DNA of 64,000 nt from Andrena cerasifolii (lineage: Eukaryota > Arthropoda > Insecta > Hymenoptera > Andrenidae): NCBI RefSeq assembly GCF_050908995.1, contig NC_135121.1:12276001-12340000 (forward strand), in the 5' to 3' direction. The position numbers and the translations under genes are program-made. Below are positions 48,144-60,903 of this stretch, in pieces. The notes under the pieces were generated by a model. That model saw only the letters and a list, made by a program, of their open reading frames with translations. It searched no databases and was not told where the DNA came from. Each line of letters begins with the position of its first letter. Position 1 is the stretch's first letter.

Positions 48144-49814
48144 TAGATACGTTATTCGGTTTTGTAGGGCCGCGAAGTCCAATAATAATGCGGGCGCGCG
48201 CGTCAAGGGCGAAGCAGACCGAAAATGCGTAGCGTGACATTATTTTGCCAGCGAACGAAATGACATTGATTGACAATCGACGCTCGACGTAGCCGTGCGT
48301 TGCCACTTTTCTGAAAAGTCAATCGGAATTTATACTTTTTCTCCATTCTTCACTTACCTCATTCAATAAATAATAATATATAAAAGTATCCCTCATCTGA
48401 ATACAAACACCTTTGCATAAAAATAAGCATGAACTTTCTGAAATAAATTCTCAAAGAATCGTTCTTATTCCACCTGCTGCCTACGAATAACCCCTTAAAT
48501 CGTCATAGTTGATCAACGTGGGATTGCGCGAAGACTCCGAAGATTCCAGTGAAGACCAAAGTGAAGCTACAAGTACCTACAGTGCTCCGAAGCCCCAAGT
48601 ACAACATTTCCCATAAAAAGCACTTGGAACCTGCAAACAAGGCCGAAGTGATTTTCGCCCCAAGCCCGCAAAAGCAAACCCAGCCACTTTAAACCAAAAA
48701 GGCATCCAACGATATCCCCGCAGCGTTATCAGGAGAGTGCCGGAAGCGTGTTGCCAAGAGGAAGAGAGCATCAGGAAGACACGGCCCTCCGCGACGCAGG
48801 AAACCCACCCCACTATCAATAAATACGTTGCAACAGTAATTTCCTCGGGCCTTCGAGTAGCCTTCCAAGGGAAACGACGATTTTATCTGGGCAGGTGGAT
48901 CAGCGCGGAGACCGAGGTCGGCCGCGATCTCAAGTGGGACGAGCGAGTAATTTCATTTTCGACGGTGAGGCGAATCCTCTCGCGCGGCTATATACTCCCT
49001 CCCCTTTGCGTTTTAGCTGCATACATACCACAAAGCGACCCTCCCTCTCGTCTTCAACGTCGCCCACCCCCTCGTGCCTCTCTCTCTCACCCCCCCTCCC
49101 CTCCGACCCACCCCCTAGCTTCCCTATATCATCCGTTACATGTGCGACTGCACATTGCACCGGCGGAATACATGGCCGCGAGTAAATACTGCATAATGGA
49201 AATGCGGTTACTCGAATTGCATAATTCCGTATTACGCCGGCCGAACGCTGCCGACGCAGGCACCGTCGCGTCCGCAAATTCCCCGACGATTTTCTCAGGG
49301 CTCGATTATTGCCGTCGACGATCCGAGGGGGAGGGGGCAACGACGTCCTCTCCGCGGACGTTAACGGGGCCGGGGATCCGAGAAGGCGAAAGGCGCATCG
49401 ACCTGATGCCTGTTTTAATGAGATCCTTCCTAATTCGGGGCAGTGGGGTTGGGGAGGATTATCGAGGACCTTTGCGTTACGCTCCCTTGCTTGGATAATA
49501 AGGACTGGAGCTATTCGGGTGGATATAGATTGAAAGCGGGAGGGACGATCGCGGAAATGACGATACTCGTTGAGAGGGAGGTGCGAGTGAGTTGGGAGTG
49601 AAGAGGAGAAAAGGGATGATGTGTGTGTTGTTGTTTTCGGCCTGCTAGGGGAGACATCGGAGTTATGAGTGAGGTTTCGAGGCTCTCAGTTAGGATTCTC
49701 AACTTTTTTTCGGGAGAATATAATACTTTATGGCCAAATGTGGTAAAAACTACTGTTGAAGAGGACGGTAATGATTCTCCTCGTTCCAGAAATCTCTCCA
49801 TTCTAAGGACTGTT

Positions 49815-50310
49815 ATTAAGGGGTTATATGTACCTAGTCAGGCGGCCGAAAAGAGGCGAACGTTTGTGAATTTTTTTTGAAAAAAACGGAAGCATATATT
49901 TTTACAAAACTTTTTGCGCTTAAAAGAACAACATTTGAAGAACATTTAGTAATTTTTTCGTAGAATAATATTCACGGTTTATAAAAATATTTCCGTGCAA
50001 AAATTGCGCGAAGAAAATCAGGGTTTCAACTTTAAGTAGCCGCCAATTTCTTTTAAATTAATATTTCGGAAATTTCCTCCGTTAATCAGAGGATACATTA
50101 ATGTACTAACGAAATCTTTTTTGTTTTTTTATTTGAAGCAGTGCTCACCGCAAAACCAAATGTTTAAAAAGGCTTCTTGGATGTCCGTTGTTACTTCATT
50201 ATAACCGTAAATATTTTCCTACGAAAAAATTACCAAATGTTCTTTAAATGTTGCTCTTTTAACTGCAAAAAGTTCTGTGAAAGTATATGCTTCCGCTTTT
50301 TCAAAAAAAA
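49815..50310. mobile_element. TTAA-type palindromic element
   Basis: Begins TTAAGGGGTTATATGTACCT. Long inverted arms contain GGAAGCATATATTTTTACA on the left and AAAGTATATGCTTCCGC on the right, with further pairing blocks. The right terminus is degraded, so its border is approximate. Related to 51659-52220. Confidence 0.65.
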
Positions 50311-50945
50311 AAATGTGCGTATGAGTGTATTTATGTGTTCTTAGGTGTTCCAGGTATTTGTGTCTCCTTACTGAGGCCGAGGATCCTCGCCCCCTGGTTT
50401 TCAGTTGTTTCATTTTATAGTACAGTTGGCAACCCTACGCTCAGTACACCTCGCCTCTCCCACAAAATATTCTCGAGGCCAGATATCGGTAGCGCGTCGA
50501 CTTCGACGCGTCTGGGGACAGTGGAACGTGTTCGTCTATGAGACTCGGGGCGCGGCATCGCAGGTGGACGTTGCTAGTAGTCTAGAGCGGAAGGGTGACG
50601 ATGGAGGCACGATGGCCGCGCAGAATGAATTATTAAAACGCAGTCAAGGTTCCCCCGCCAACATTAATTGCATCGCGCGACGGCAGCACGTGCGAATTAT
50701 ACTTTTTCATAAGTTGAACGCGTTCACGCGGCCAACCCCTCTTGTAATATTATTCCGTGTTCCACGGAGGGATGGAAGTTTCCACGTAGTTCATGAATGA
50801 TGCGTCTGCGGCCCGTGTTTGTCCAGCACCGTTAAGAGGAACAAAAGAACCTGGAGAGTAGTGAAACATACGTGGGAGCGCTTCAAGTCGAATAAAACGC
50901 TCTGTTCACGGACTGCCTCTTTGTTTCTTCAAATTGAATATGCTG

Positions 50946-51600
50946 GGGGTGTTTTAGCATGTGGGGCCCACTTCAACGGTGGAGGAGGGATAGAAAAGCG
51001 ATGAAAGAATTTCATATAAATGTGTGCCCTATTTGACCTTGTTCTCGAGTTATGATCATATTTTTACTCTAGTAGGTACTGTGCAACGCTTGCCTTTATA
51101 ACAATTACTTGGAGTTTGTTTTCTAAAAAAATTTAATAAATGTGACTAAAAAGACATGATTTTGAATTAATTCCGCTACCTGCTACAGCCAAACTCGCCC
51201 TGATTAAGAATCATTCTGATTTTTTTACTTCAGCTGAGCAGCAGATACGAATCACCATGTGAAGCCTTTTTTGTACCGAATGCGTTCAAATGTTTGGATT
51301 GCGATAAATATTAATTATTTCCTTCCAATAAAAATTGTAAGCATTACTGACACACGGATAAATATATGAACCCAATTTTGCCGCAAAAGGTTGTATAGAT
51401 GCTTCGTAAAAAAATACCAAAGATTGTGTAAGAGAAAGCACGTCCTACACTAGAATGTCCCTTAAGAATTATTGGAATACAAACAGGATTATAACCTGGA
51501 AAGGAGGTCAAATAGGGAACACGTTTACATGAACTTTTTTCATCGTCTTTGTGTCTTCCATCCACCACTGAAGTGGTCCCACATGTTAAGACACACCCTG
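50946..51600. mobile_element. Diverged inverted-repeat element
   Basis: GGGTGTTTTAGCATGTGGG on the left pairs imperfectly with CCCACATGTTAAGACACACC on the right, and GTGCCCTATTTGACC pairs with GGTCAAATAGGGAACAC further in. Borders are approximate. A 74-codon minus-strand frame inside (51344-51568) is not recognisable. Confidence 0.55.
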
Positions 51601-51658
51601 TAAGTACGCCAAGCTATAAAGACTTCTCCAGTCTGTGCAGAAAATATTGACCTATACT

Positions 51659-52220
51659 ACTTAAGGGGTTATACCTAGTCAGACGGCCGAAAAGAGGCGA
51701 ATGTTTGTGAATTTTTTTTGAAGAAGTGGAAGCATATATTTTTACAAAACTTTTTGCACTTGAAAGAGCAACATTTACAGAACATTTGGTAATTTTTTCG
51801 TAGAAAAATATTTACGTTTATAATAATGTAACAACCGACATCCAAGAAGCATTTTTAAAAATTTGGTTTTGCGGTGAGCACTGCCATTCGGAACCAGATT
51901 ATCGAAAATCAAAGAACAAAAAAGATTTCGTTAATATATTAATGTGTCCTCGGGTTGTGCTAAAATCACGCGAAAAAAATCAGGATTTCAGCTTTAAATA
52001 GCCGCCATTTTGTTTTAAATTAATATTTCGGAAATTTCATCCGTCAACCTGCATACATTCATTTACGAAAATAAACGAGATATGTAATACTTTTCATACA
52101 CTAATGTTTCTCGAGAAATTATAGTATTTCTCGAGAAATAGGAAATAAGAAATTATAAAATTTCTCGAGAAATTCTCAAGAAAGCATTCTCGAGCAGGAA
52201 CCCTAGTTATAACCCCTTAA
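51659..52220. mobile_element. TTAA-flanked element, relative of 49815
   Basis: Begins TTAAGGGGTTATACCTAGTC and ends CCTAGTTATAACCCCTTAA, a clear terminal inverted repeat with TTAA at both borders. The first ~130 bp match the 49815 element (GCGAATGTTTGTGAATTTTT). The right part contains the inverted TTCTCGAGAA fragment. No coding frame. Confidence 0.75.
52105..52205. mobile_element. Fragment of the TTCTCGAGAA hAT-like family, inverted
   Basis: The reverse complement of this stretch matches the first ~100 bp of the 59055 element, including three TTTCTCGAGAAA palindromes and the terminal AGGGTTCCTGCTCGAGAA-like end. It lies within the right part of the TTAA-flanked element 51659-52220, suggesting nested insertion or shared end capture. 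Confidence 0.6.
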
Positions 52221-54520
52221 ACACAGTTTCCAAACCCCCCTGTGCTGTCTATCGCATTGAAACGAACCTTCCAAATAACCCCCGAGATCCCTCATACATC
52301 TCGAGTACAGAAGCGACATAAAACGTCACCAGGTTGCAATACCAAGCAATGACACGGAAGCTTCTGCTCGCCAGTCAGTCACGTTTCGACAAGCGTTCGA
52401 GAGTTAACAAGAGCGAAGGAGCTCGTCGCCCGTGACAGCCTCCACGCCCCTAATGGCTGAGCCGAGGCTCCAGAGGGTTGTTCTCGGTGGCATCACCCTC
52501 AGGCTGCTACGCGTGACTCTTTTTCCCCAGCTTTAATGCCTCCCGCGGCGAGACGTTGCGAGGCGTCGCGTCATACATTATAATGCTACTTCGCGTGCAC
52601 GAGGCCGACTCGGCGAGCGTGTTCGCGCGGAATGCAAAAGTGAAGTTTTATGTCGGCCATAAACGATGTATCTACCCGCGCACCCACACCCGCGGGGGGG
52701 GGGGGGGGGAGGGGGCGCCTGTCTGTTTTCTGGGACAACGGAAAAATACCTGGCCACCCTAGCTGTCCTGCGTACGCCGACGTGCAAACAGGCCCTCCTC
52801 CCTACTTCCCCCTCTCGTCGTCCTCTCTTTCCAGCCCCGGCTGCCTCTTTCTACGCTCTTCTCGCCAGAAGACAGGTTGGAATTGGAGCTGCCGCTGGCT
52901 GCGACAGAGGGTAGAAGAAGGTCACCCGCTTCCTCGATCGGAAAATGCACGAGATTCCCAGCGCTGTTCAGCTTTCGAGGATTCCTGGCTCGAAGAATGG
53001 GTGTGGGGTAATCAAGGGAGGTGCCGAACCCTTTCGCTATGAGGGAGGGTACACGGTTCTATCTAGTTATCCCTTTGAAATCTTTATTAGATATCTCACT
53101 GATTGTCAGTGGCGGACTGAGCAGTCGACATCAAACTATGTGTTAAAAATGTTCATGACCGTTCAGCAGCTCGAAAATATAATAGAAGCTCCAATATTAT
53201 TAATGTATGCAATTAAACTTCACGATGTATTACTAATTTCATAAATAAAAATTTAATAAAATGCGATCCTCGATTGTCCGAACCAGTGTTGCATTATCGC
53301 TATCCTCACCACATCTTGGAAGTATATAATGTATTGTGCACATATATTTTGCGTATTATAAAATTAGATTTCAAATTGCAGCAGTAGTATTGATACAGGT
53401 AACCCTAAAAGTCCTTATTGTTATAATATTACATGAGTAATTTTAGGTGTAATTCCAATAGTTATGAACTGAGTAAGTACATGCATGCTTCATTCTCGGA
53501 GCTGTTCGAATTTCCGAACCACCTCAGTCCCAAGTACCTACTTCGGATGATTGACGCCCTAATATACTGTATATTTAAGAATATAATAAATAATTCTAAT
53601 TCGGGTTATTTTTTTGGCGACGCCTTATTTCTTGTAAAAATTAATTGGCAGCCTTAGAGTTGTGGGCGGGCTGCTTTGTCCCCCGGCAATCAATATTTTT
53701 ACTCCCAGTCCACCACTGTGAATTCACTGGTAACAGGCATCGAATCGAGAATGGAGCAAATGGAAAAACGATGCACACATGTAGGTCTGTTCTCGCGAAG
53801 ACGCAAGGGGTCATTCTTCTTCCCATTAACGGAAAGCGCCCGCAACTCCGTCGATAAATAACAGCGCTGTGTTCCCGCTCTCCGATGAATAAATAATGAA
53901 TTGAAGAGTGGCGGCGGCCCGCGGGGGAGCCCGGAATGAAAATGGAAATGGGAAATTAAGACACCGCCATTTAGTGGCTTCCAAGGGCCGCGAGGCGGAT
54001 GGATCAATGGGGAGAATTTCACGAGAGAAGAAATATATATTCCGCGGAGAGCAAAGTTTCGAAATTATCTCGCGGAAATAACGCCGCGGCGGCGGACGAG
54101 TTTGAAATTACGTTGTTCTAAAATAACAACGAAGCACCGAGCAGGAAAGGGCTGGAAGAACCGTGGGAAGAGCTCGCTTTTCCTCGCTCGTCTCGTTACG
54201 TTAAACTTTCTCGGGGATCGGCGAATTCGGTATTGAAACGGCGACGAGGCAACGACATTCGCGGAAACTCGCCACGGAATTTCGTTTGCCAGCTCGTTTT
54301 CCCCGAATCGCCCGGAATTGCGCGTTACATTATGAAATTCTTGTAGCTGTCTTTATCCCAGGCACGCGGAGATAAGGCTGCAGCACGATGGAACGACAGG
54401 GGAATTCCCGGGGGAAAGAATTTCGTACCTCCGGTAATTCACTTTCCGTATATGCGCAGATAAATACACTTGGGTTTGATTGAATCATCTTGCCCACGTA
54501 ATCGACGGTAAGCCCTCTGC
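52221..54520. other. No supportable gene
   Basis: CpG-rich around 52.4-52.9 kb and 53.9-54.3 kb, A+T-rich between. Short frames only. Confidence 0.5.
52694..52709. repeat. Poly-G tract
   Basis: Sixteen G in a row, followed by A and five more G. Similar runs occur at 62180 (about 12 G) and 21004 (about 11 C). Confidence 0.9.
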
Positions 54521-55158
54521 GGGGCTGTTCGATGCATCTCAAAGGATTTTTTCTCGAATCGATTCAGAATCAAGTTATAAGAATCGATCCTTCTAAAAAA
54601 TTGCAATTCGATACGTGCCAACTTATTAATTTGTTATATTCGGTAAAACTTTAATGCTTGATCACTTGCAACTCGATGAATACGCAGTGCACTGTGTCAT
54701 GCCACAAGAAAGAATGGTAAAGTAAGATCCAAAACATAAGAATCTTCTATAAATTTTGCGGGAATCGTGTATAAATGGCGGAAAACGTGTAAGACAGCAA
54801 AACCAACTCGGCAAGCAGTTTGATTGGTGTTTTCACTAGTGACAAATAATTCTTCATACAATTAATAAAGAATCGTAAATCGATTCTTACATCAAAGCAT
54901 TGATTCTGGAAAAAATTGAATACCAATAATTCGATTTTGGGAAAAATTGAATACCAAAGAATCGATTCTGGGAAAAATTGAATACCAAAGAATCGATTCT
55001 AGGAAAAATCGAATACCAAAGAATCGATTCTGGGAAAAATTGAATACCAAAGAATCGATTCTGGGAAAAATTGAATACCAAAGAATCGATTCAAAAGAAC
55101 GATCTTTTAACCAAAAGAATTAATTTTCTAAACAATCGAATCAGAATCGAACATCCCC
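54521..55158. mobile_element. Element with weak inverted ends and 31-bp tandem core
   Basis: GGGGCTGTTCGAT at the left end pairs with ATCGAACATCCCC at the right. The sequence GAATCGATTC recurs along both arms. The core is the 31-bp tandem array at about 54900-55091. The ends resemble some hAT termini, but no target duplication is clear. Confidence 0.5.
54900..55091. repeat. 31-bp tandem repeat, about six copies
   Basis: Unit GGAAAAATTGAATACCAAAG plus AATCGATTCTG, 31 bp, repeated about six times with few changes. Because 31 is not a multiple of three, the minus-strand frame through it (54887-55081) cycles its reading frame and is not a real coding repeat. Confidence 0.85.
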
Positions 55159-55815
55159 AACTGGCCTCATTTTGTGTGATTGGAAGTAGGTCGACAGCGT
55201 CGCGGAAAATCGTTCTTTTTACCTAGGTAGAAGCGACACGAGGGTCCCCGCTAACCGACCAACTTTAATTCCCCCGTTTTTTGAATTCCGGAGCGTCCTG
55301 TATTTATCCCCTGTCAAATAACGCGGGCCAATGTAATTTCACTTTGTAGCCCTCGTTCTGCGTAACGGTTCAAGGAGCTTCTTCAAGGCCCGACTACTGA
55401 ATCCTCCAGCCTCGGGCAAATGAAAAAGCAGGAAGGCCACTAACGTGACCAAAGGAACATGCATAAAATAGCGCGTCGCTGGCAACTGGGTGACAAAGGA
55501 CCTGCATTTAAACAGCATTAGGGAAACGACCCTTTAAATTGCCCGCCGCGACATCGAGCAAGGAAAAAACGAACGCCCAGCGCTGGCACGATAAGGATAT
55601 TAACTGAAATCGGGGCGACGGGTCGTAGTAGACCGTTCCTCTTCAACCAGACAGCTCGTGGAGTAAATTAAAGCTCCACAAATGTCTCTCTGATATATAC
55701 AGGCTCGTTACACGCTCCAAAGTTTGAGGATTTTACTTGCAAGTACCGAAAGACAAGTTACGCCAGCTATTCGATCTTCGCGATGCGCGACGGTTCCTTC
55801 GCCTGTACCAGTTGT

Positions 55816-56266
55816 TTAACCCTATACTGCGCATTGTTTTTATGCAAAAAAAAAAATAGTTTCTAACGTACATTTTGCCTGTGAATCCGGGAAAAATAAT
55901 GAAGAAATTCTGGGTTACGTGTGTACGGTTTTATGGAAATTAATGTATACGTATCATGTTTGCTACATCGTGCAGTGGGGGTGCATTTAATGTAAGTGCT
56001 TCATTGATTATGAAATTTCACAAAACAATTACTATTTTTGTTCAGACAAATAAAGTGCAAGTAACACTTTGAACGTTTTATAAATGAAAATAATTTGCAT
56101 CCTGGGACGTTGCATCTTTGCCTAGTTTCATCATAGATTGGCCAGTGACTTAACGAATCCTGACGCACATCTTTTGGTGGGTAATGGAGGTATCTTTGGT
56201 GATTCTCTTTTATCTTGAACCTCGAGGTGGTGTATCGAATCGTCCAAACGCCCAGTGTAGGGTTAA
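55816..56266. mobile_element. TTAA-flanked MITE
   Basis: Begins TTAACCCTATACTGCGCATT and ends AACGCCCAGTGTAGGGTTAA. Terminal repeats are imperfectly inverted and TTAA is present at both borders. The interior contains CCTGTGAATCCGGGAAAAAT, shared with the copy at 62503. Short open frames on both strands are not gene-like. Confidence 0.75.
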
Positions 56267-57323
56267 TCTCAGACAGAACGTAGAAGGCAAGAAGAACGTC
56301 GACGGGGTAGAATGGGGTGGGAAGAAAGGAGCTATCGAGGGAGGACAAATATTTGGTGAAAGTGTCAAGCTTCTCGATTGCAGCGGGCCAATATCACGGC
56401 TGTTCTAACTGACAACTTTACGTGACGGTGTTCCGCGATATTTCTATTCGGGGGGAATAAAACTCGCGGAGGACCGCGGCGAGAACACGGATATCGCGGT
56501 GGCGTTCGACGAGCTCGCGGAAACGAATCGTTCTCGCAATACCGCCATTATTGGATTCCCCCGGGGACGTTGTTCCGCTCTCCCCGACCGCGCTGACAAG
56601 CCGCGAGACCGCGACGACTGGGAACAGGCGAAGGATTCCTGGCGCGAGACGCTGAGGAATCTCGAGAGCGGGAGATGATTGGTCGCCGCGCTGAGGGGGA
56701 GCGTTTCAACGATGGAAAACAATCGTCCCGCGGAGGATGCTGAAGAAGACTGCCTGCCCTCGGAGAAGTTGACACGTCCACGCGTTGGCGAGTCGGATGA
56801 CGACGCTCTTGGAACTGATGGAATTCCTGTCGAGCTGAATAAGCTGCACGGTTCAACGGAGTTGTTGTTTTTGTATAATTATATCGATACGAACTTGATT
56901 TATATTGAACGCGCCAGCGTTTTGTATTTTGTATTTTGTTTTACAATTTGTTTTCGATCTCGCTCGATTCGTTCCGCAAGCAATTGTTTAGGCGTATCCT
57001 AGATTATTATATAATATTTCCGCTGTTGCTGCGAATTTTTGTTGTTGTATGCAGACCGTTTTGTTTTGCTTTATTTGATCTTATTTTATTTAATTCTATT
57101 TACTGTACTTATCCGTTTAAACTTTTGTATTCTAAAGGGTTTTCCCGTTGACAATAATAATTATAATAATAATAATAAAATAATAATAAGTTATTGTATT
57201 TATGTTCTCTTTCTATTTTTATTCTACTTTGTCATTAGTCTTCGAGTTAGACTTAAAAACAGCAAATAGTTGAGTTTCGCTCATTATTTCTCTTCGTGTA
57301 TTTTTGAGAATGTAATAAACACG

Positions 57324-57352
57324 TATTATTATTATTATTATTATTATTAGGA
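57324..57352. repeat. (ATT)n microsatellite
   Basis: Run of ATT triplets. A shorter AAT-rich tract lies upstream at about 57154-57190. Confidence 0.9.
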
Positions 57353-58706
57353 GCTTTACTAGGGTGTGCAATTTAGCCAATACCTATGCTGACAAACTCA
57401 ACTGTTTTGGAATTCCACTTACTTTCTTCAAAGTACAAGAGCTACGAGTCATGGACACCAACGCAGCGCCTGAATAACTTCCCACTCATTCTCTGACAAT
57501 AATTTGTAAACTTGTGTACATAAAAGGAGTCGTCCGTATAATAAATTAAAAGTAAATGAAATAAAAATTACAGAGCAGTGTTGTTGTTTCAGAGAAGAGT
57601 TGTTTCTACCACAATGTCACTCCACATCTGTGATAGATTCTTCAGATGTGATAGCTCGGAGTTATCAGACAAGTAGAAATGATTGGAATGCAACGGTCGA
57701 TGAAATTGAGTTTACAAGAGAAGCAATGGCCCAGCGTCCCGTGTCCAAAGCGACAGGGACCCAGCAAGGGATCGATAGTTGGCGAGGGTAATCCGATCGA
57801 ACAATCGACTCGCTGGGGCAAGAAGTTGGGGCGTAATTGCCGGGCCAGTTACGAGTGCAACTGTCGAACGAGCTCGTCGAGCGTGGTCCTGGCAGACCGT
57901 TCCCTAAGAAATCCGCGAAGTTGAGGCAACTTCGACCAAGAACCTGAGCGCAGCAGCCGTCACGCGACCGTGCAACCCGTTTCCACCGAGCTCCCCTGCG
58001 GAAATCGTTTTCTGTTGCGAACTAACAGCGGAGTTCGAGGTGCGTTCACTTTCCCACCGACTTGCTGCTTCGACCCTCGCGCCATATTTACTATCCGCTA
58101 GCTACGCCCGCGCGGTATTCCCGAACAGCTGATCGCGAGTTCTGGCTCTAAGCTCGCAAGCTCCGAGGACCAGATACTCGAGGAACGTCCCTAATACCTT
58201 GGTACTCGAGGTGGATGATTAAGCTGCAGGACGTTTGAACATCCTTTGGTCGATGGGGATTATAGAAAGTGTGAAAAGAAGGAGCTTTTGAAGTACCTTG
58301 CTTCTAAAGCAGGCCTGTCCAACTTTTGCTCTTGCCCTCGAAGAGAAGCCGCGGGTGGTTGCGAGCGAAGGCAAGAGCGACGGCGAGCGCGGCAGCCGTA
58401 AAAGGGTCGGGATAGTGGCGCGTTCACAGATTCCTCCATCAAGAAGACCTTTCGCTCTTGGGCCTGGCTCGGTGCTTCTGAGAGCGAAGAGCAACTCACG
58501 GCTTTATCGCGGTTTCTCGTACGAGCAAATCCCTGGACAGGCCTGGATTCTAAAGGAACATGCCCCTTCAGCTCTGAATGGGATGATTCAGGGACTGCAA
58601 GCTTCTACTTACTGCTACGCTCTAATAGGCGCGAAAACTAGTGTGGGATCAGGAACCAATATAAGAGAGAGTCCGGAATAAGAAAAGTCGGAGGTTCGAC
58701 GTTGGT

Positions 58707-58782
58707 GGAGTTGGGAAGGCGTCTGCCCAGTAAGCAGAGTATCCGCAAGATCGCGGGTTCGAGGCCCGTCGCCCGAGGTCCA
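58707..58782 (+). other. Degenerate tRNA-like sequence (pseudo-tRNA or SINE head)
   Basis: A 5-bp stem with a 7-base loop (TCTGC-CCAGTAA-GCAGA) looks like an anticodon arm. Further on, GCGGG-TTCGAGG-CCCGT forms a T-arm and fits an RNA polymerase III B box (GGTTCGAGGCC). The loop lacks the usual T before the anticodon, the acceptor stem does not pair, and the variable region is long. So this is not a working tRNA. Confidence 0.4.
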
Positions 58783-59054
58783 CTTTCTTAAATTCCTATT
58801 CCTACACTACTGCTTCTAAGATGCTAAGCTCAACTTTCAACTGACTACGAAATACGCAAATAGAGGCTGAAGGGCTTACCTGTAAATAAATAAATAAATA
58901 AATTAGCTTTGTCAACCTGAGCTTAGGAGGAAAAGGGACCAACGTCAGCTCCATATCCCAGCACCCTTGCTCCCACTTAAGCCACAGTGGGCCTTCATGA
59001 CTCACAGTATTCCTCCAACTTTGAATCTTTCCTACAATCTCAGTCAGTCCCATC

Positions 59055-59597
59055 TAGTGTTCCTTCTCGAGAATTTCTCGAGAAATTTTATAATTACTTA
59101 TTTCTTATTTAATTATAGTATTTCTCGAGAAACTTAAGTCTAGGAAAAATATTATAAATCTCATTTATTTTCGTAAATTAATGTATTACTAGTTAATCGC
59201 GAACGTATAAACACATCTACAATTTATAATACATTGTAACAGATTCTGCCACAGAAAAGAAATAGATTCGCTGACGCTACATTAGACTCATTGTGCTATT
59301 TTAAAGAAAAATTATAAATCAAAAACAAAAGTTTCGCTTTGTACAAATTTTGTATTAAATAATTAAATTTACAAATTATATTTAATATCTATTTTTTCAT
59401 TTACAAAAGTCTTGTATAAATTAGACAGGAATAATCATTTAGTTAAAGTTTTCTTGTGTTTTTGATAGATATTATCAACATTATTTCAAAAATATAATTT
59501 TTGCAATATTTTTTCAATTTCTCGAGAATTCTCGAGAAATATGATCTCATTTCTGATTTCTCGAGAAACAAAAAATATGGAGAAATCAGGAACACTG
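59055..59597. mobile_element. hAT-like element built of TTCTCGAGAA palindromes
   Basis: Ends are TAGTGTTCCTTCTCGAG and CAGGAACACTG. Perfect 8-bp direct repeats GTCCCATC flank it at 59047-59054 and 59598-59605, which defines both ends. The palindrome TTTCTCGAGAAA occurs several times near each end. The interior is A+T-rich with no gene. Related copies lie at about 13300-14055 and, as a fragment, at 52105-52205. Confidence 0.85.
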
Positions 59598-60903
59598 GTC
59601 CCATCCTGACCTCGGAGAATCATCCTGGGAGAAGAACAGAGGACCCTTGAACGAAGGACACCCAAGGATGCTCGGCTAATCAGCGCGGTTGTTAGCGCGA
59701 GGCCATCGCGATATAAACGAAGCAGCGCGAATTCCGCGGGCAGAGCAAGCACCACCTCGCATAGGGAACCGTGGTAGGTAAACTGGCAATAGGGGATGAT
59801 GGAAAGCGAGGTTACGAGGGGCACGGCTTCAGCCCACTAGGAAGCAGCCGCTCGGTGTCGCTATCCAACCACGCGCTGTAATAATTAACCCCGTGGAACG
59901 CATTATCGCGATCTGACCCGGCCACGCTGTAATCAAGCCTTGGAATTGGGATTTACCGCCGGACGCGGCGCGAAACTTTTCATTAACTATTTAAGAGGAC
60001 GCGGTTCCCGAGTTCACGGGGGAAAGAAGAATTACTGGGCCGTGGACGAAGTACGTTCCTGGATGAGTATCCTGTGCCCCATATTGCCGGACTCTCTGTG
60101 GAGCAAGTAGGAGTGAAATACATACATTCGTTACGATTCGGAAGCTCTACACAAATTGCCAGGAGATTACGGCGGAGGGAGACAAATCGTCCCTCCAGGA
60201 AGCTACTCCAACATCTCCTACGCGACAGGTCCAAGGCGCGCATACCTAATTGCGGTGGCGGGCCGAGTAACTAGACAGTTCGGACGGAGGATCAAGGACC
60301 GGGGCAAACGGAGAGGGCCTGGACAACGTTTACATCCAAATCGGATTAAACGAAAGTGTCCAGCGGGCACGAGTGTACTATTTCGCGCAGCGTTGTGGAA
60401 TTGCTCGGAAATTAATCGGACTCGTCGATAGTGGGAGGCGAAACTCTACCCCTCCTATGGACTTCTTGAGGAAAGGTTCACTCCACTCGAAAGGGTGTCC
60501 TCGTTAACTTTCGTTCTCGCACGAAAGTGTTCTCAGCTGTCGTCGGAGCAATATTGCTCGTTTCTCGGAGACAAAGTTGGAAGGACGCTGACCGGCTGCC
60601 CCTGTGGACAGAGGATATCGATTCGCGGGGGTCGTATTTGACACCTGCCACGGGCAGGGCGCGTGGCACGGTCTGTTATTCTAGCGATGCAACGCTTAGT
60701 GTAAACAGAGTAAACAAGCTGTCGAGGCTTGTGTCTCTATTAGTATCGGGATACATTTGACATGTTAGAAACTTTATAAGGGTGGTAAGTAAGCTCGCTT
60801 CAGGACAGTTCTGGGGTGAGTGCCACGTGGCTCATCACAGTCACGGGTTTCGCGAAGGAATTGAACGTGAAAAGAAGGAATTAATTAAAATTACAAATAC
60901 ATA

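Larger units (their letters stand above)
43033..49814. other. No supportable gene
   Basis: CpG-rich blocks alternate with A+T-rich DNA. The 253-codon plus-strand frame at 48737-49498 is Pro/Ser/Arg-rich, overlaps a minus-strand frame, and starts in repetitive C+T-rich DNA, so I treat it as chance. A (TTA)-rich tract lies at about 44955-45000. Confidence 0.5.
56267..60903. other. No supportable gene outside listed repeats
   Basis: A+T-rich DNA with ATT microsatellites near 57.2-57.4 kb, then mixed sequence with the tRNA-like fragment and the hAT-like element. Frames are short and unrecognised. Confidence 0.5.

Noticed and set aside
48349..48403. ATG followed by 13 codons and a consensus donor (GAG|GTAAGTG) on the minus strand
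   Set aside because: The peptide (MRDTFIYYYLLNE) is from A+T-rich DNA, and nothing ties it to the Trp-rich gene. Kept only as a possible chance site.
48737..49498. 253-codon plus-strand open frame
   Set aside because: Pro/Ser/Arg-rich, overlapped by a minus-strand frame of 136 codons, in C+T- and CpG-rich DNA where stops are rare. No domain or splice context.
54887..55081. Repetitive peptide frame (FSQNRFFGIQFF-type)
   Set aside because: Simply a translation of the 31-bp noncoding tandem array.
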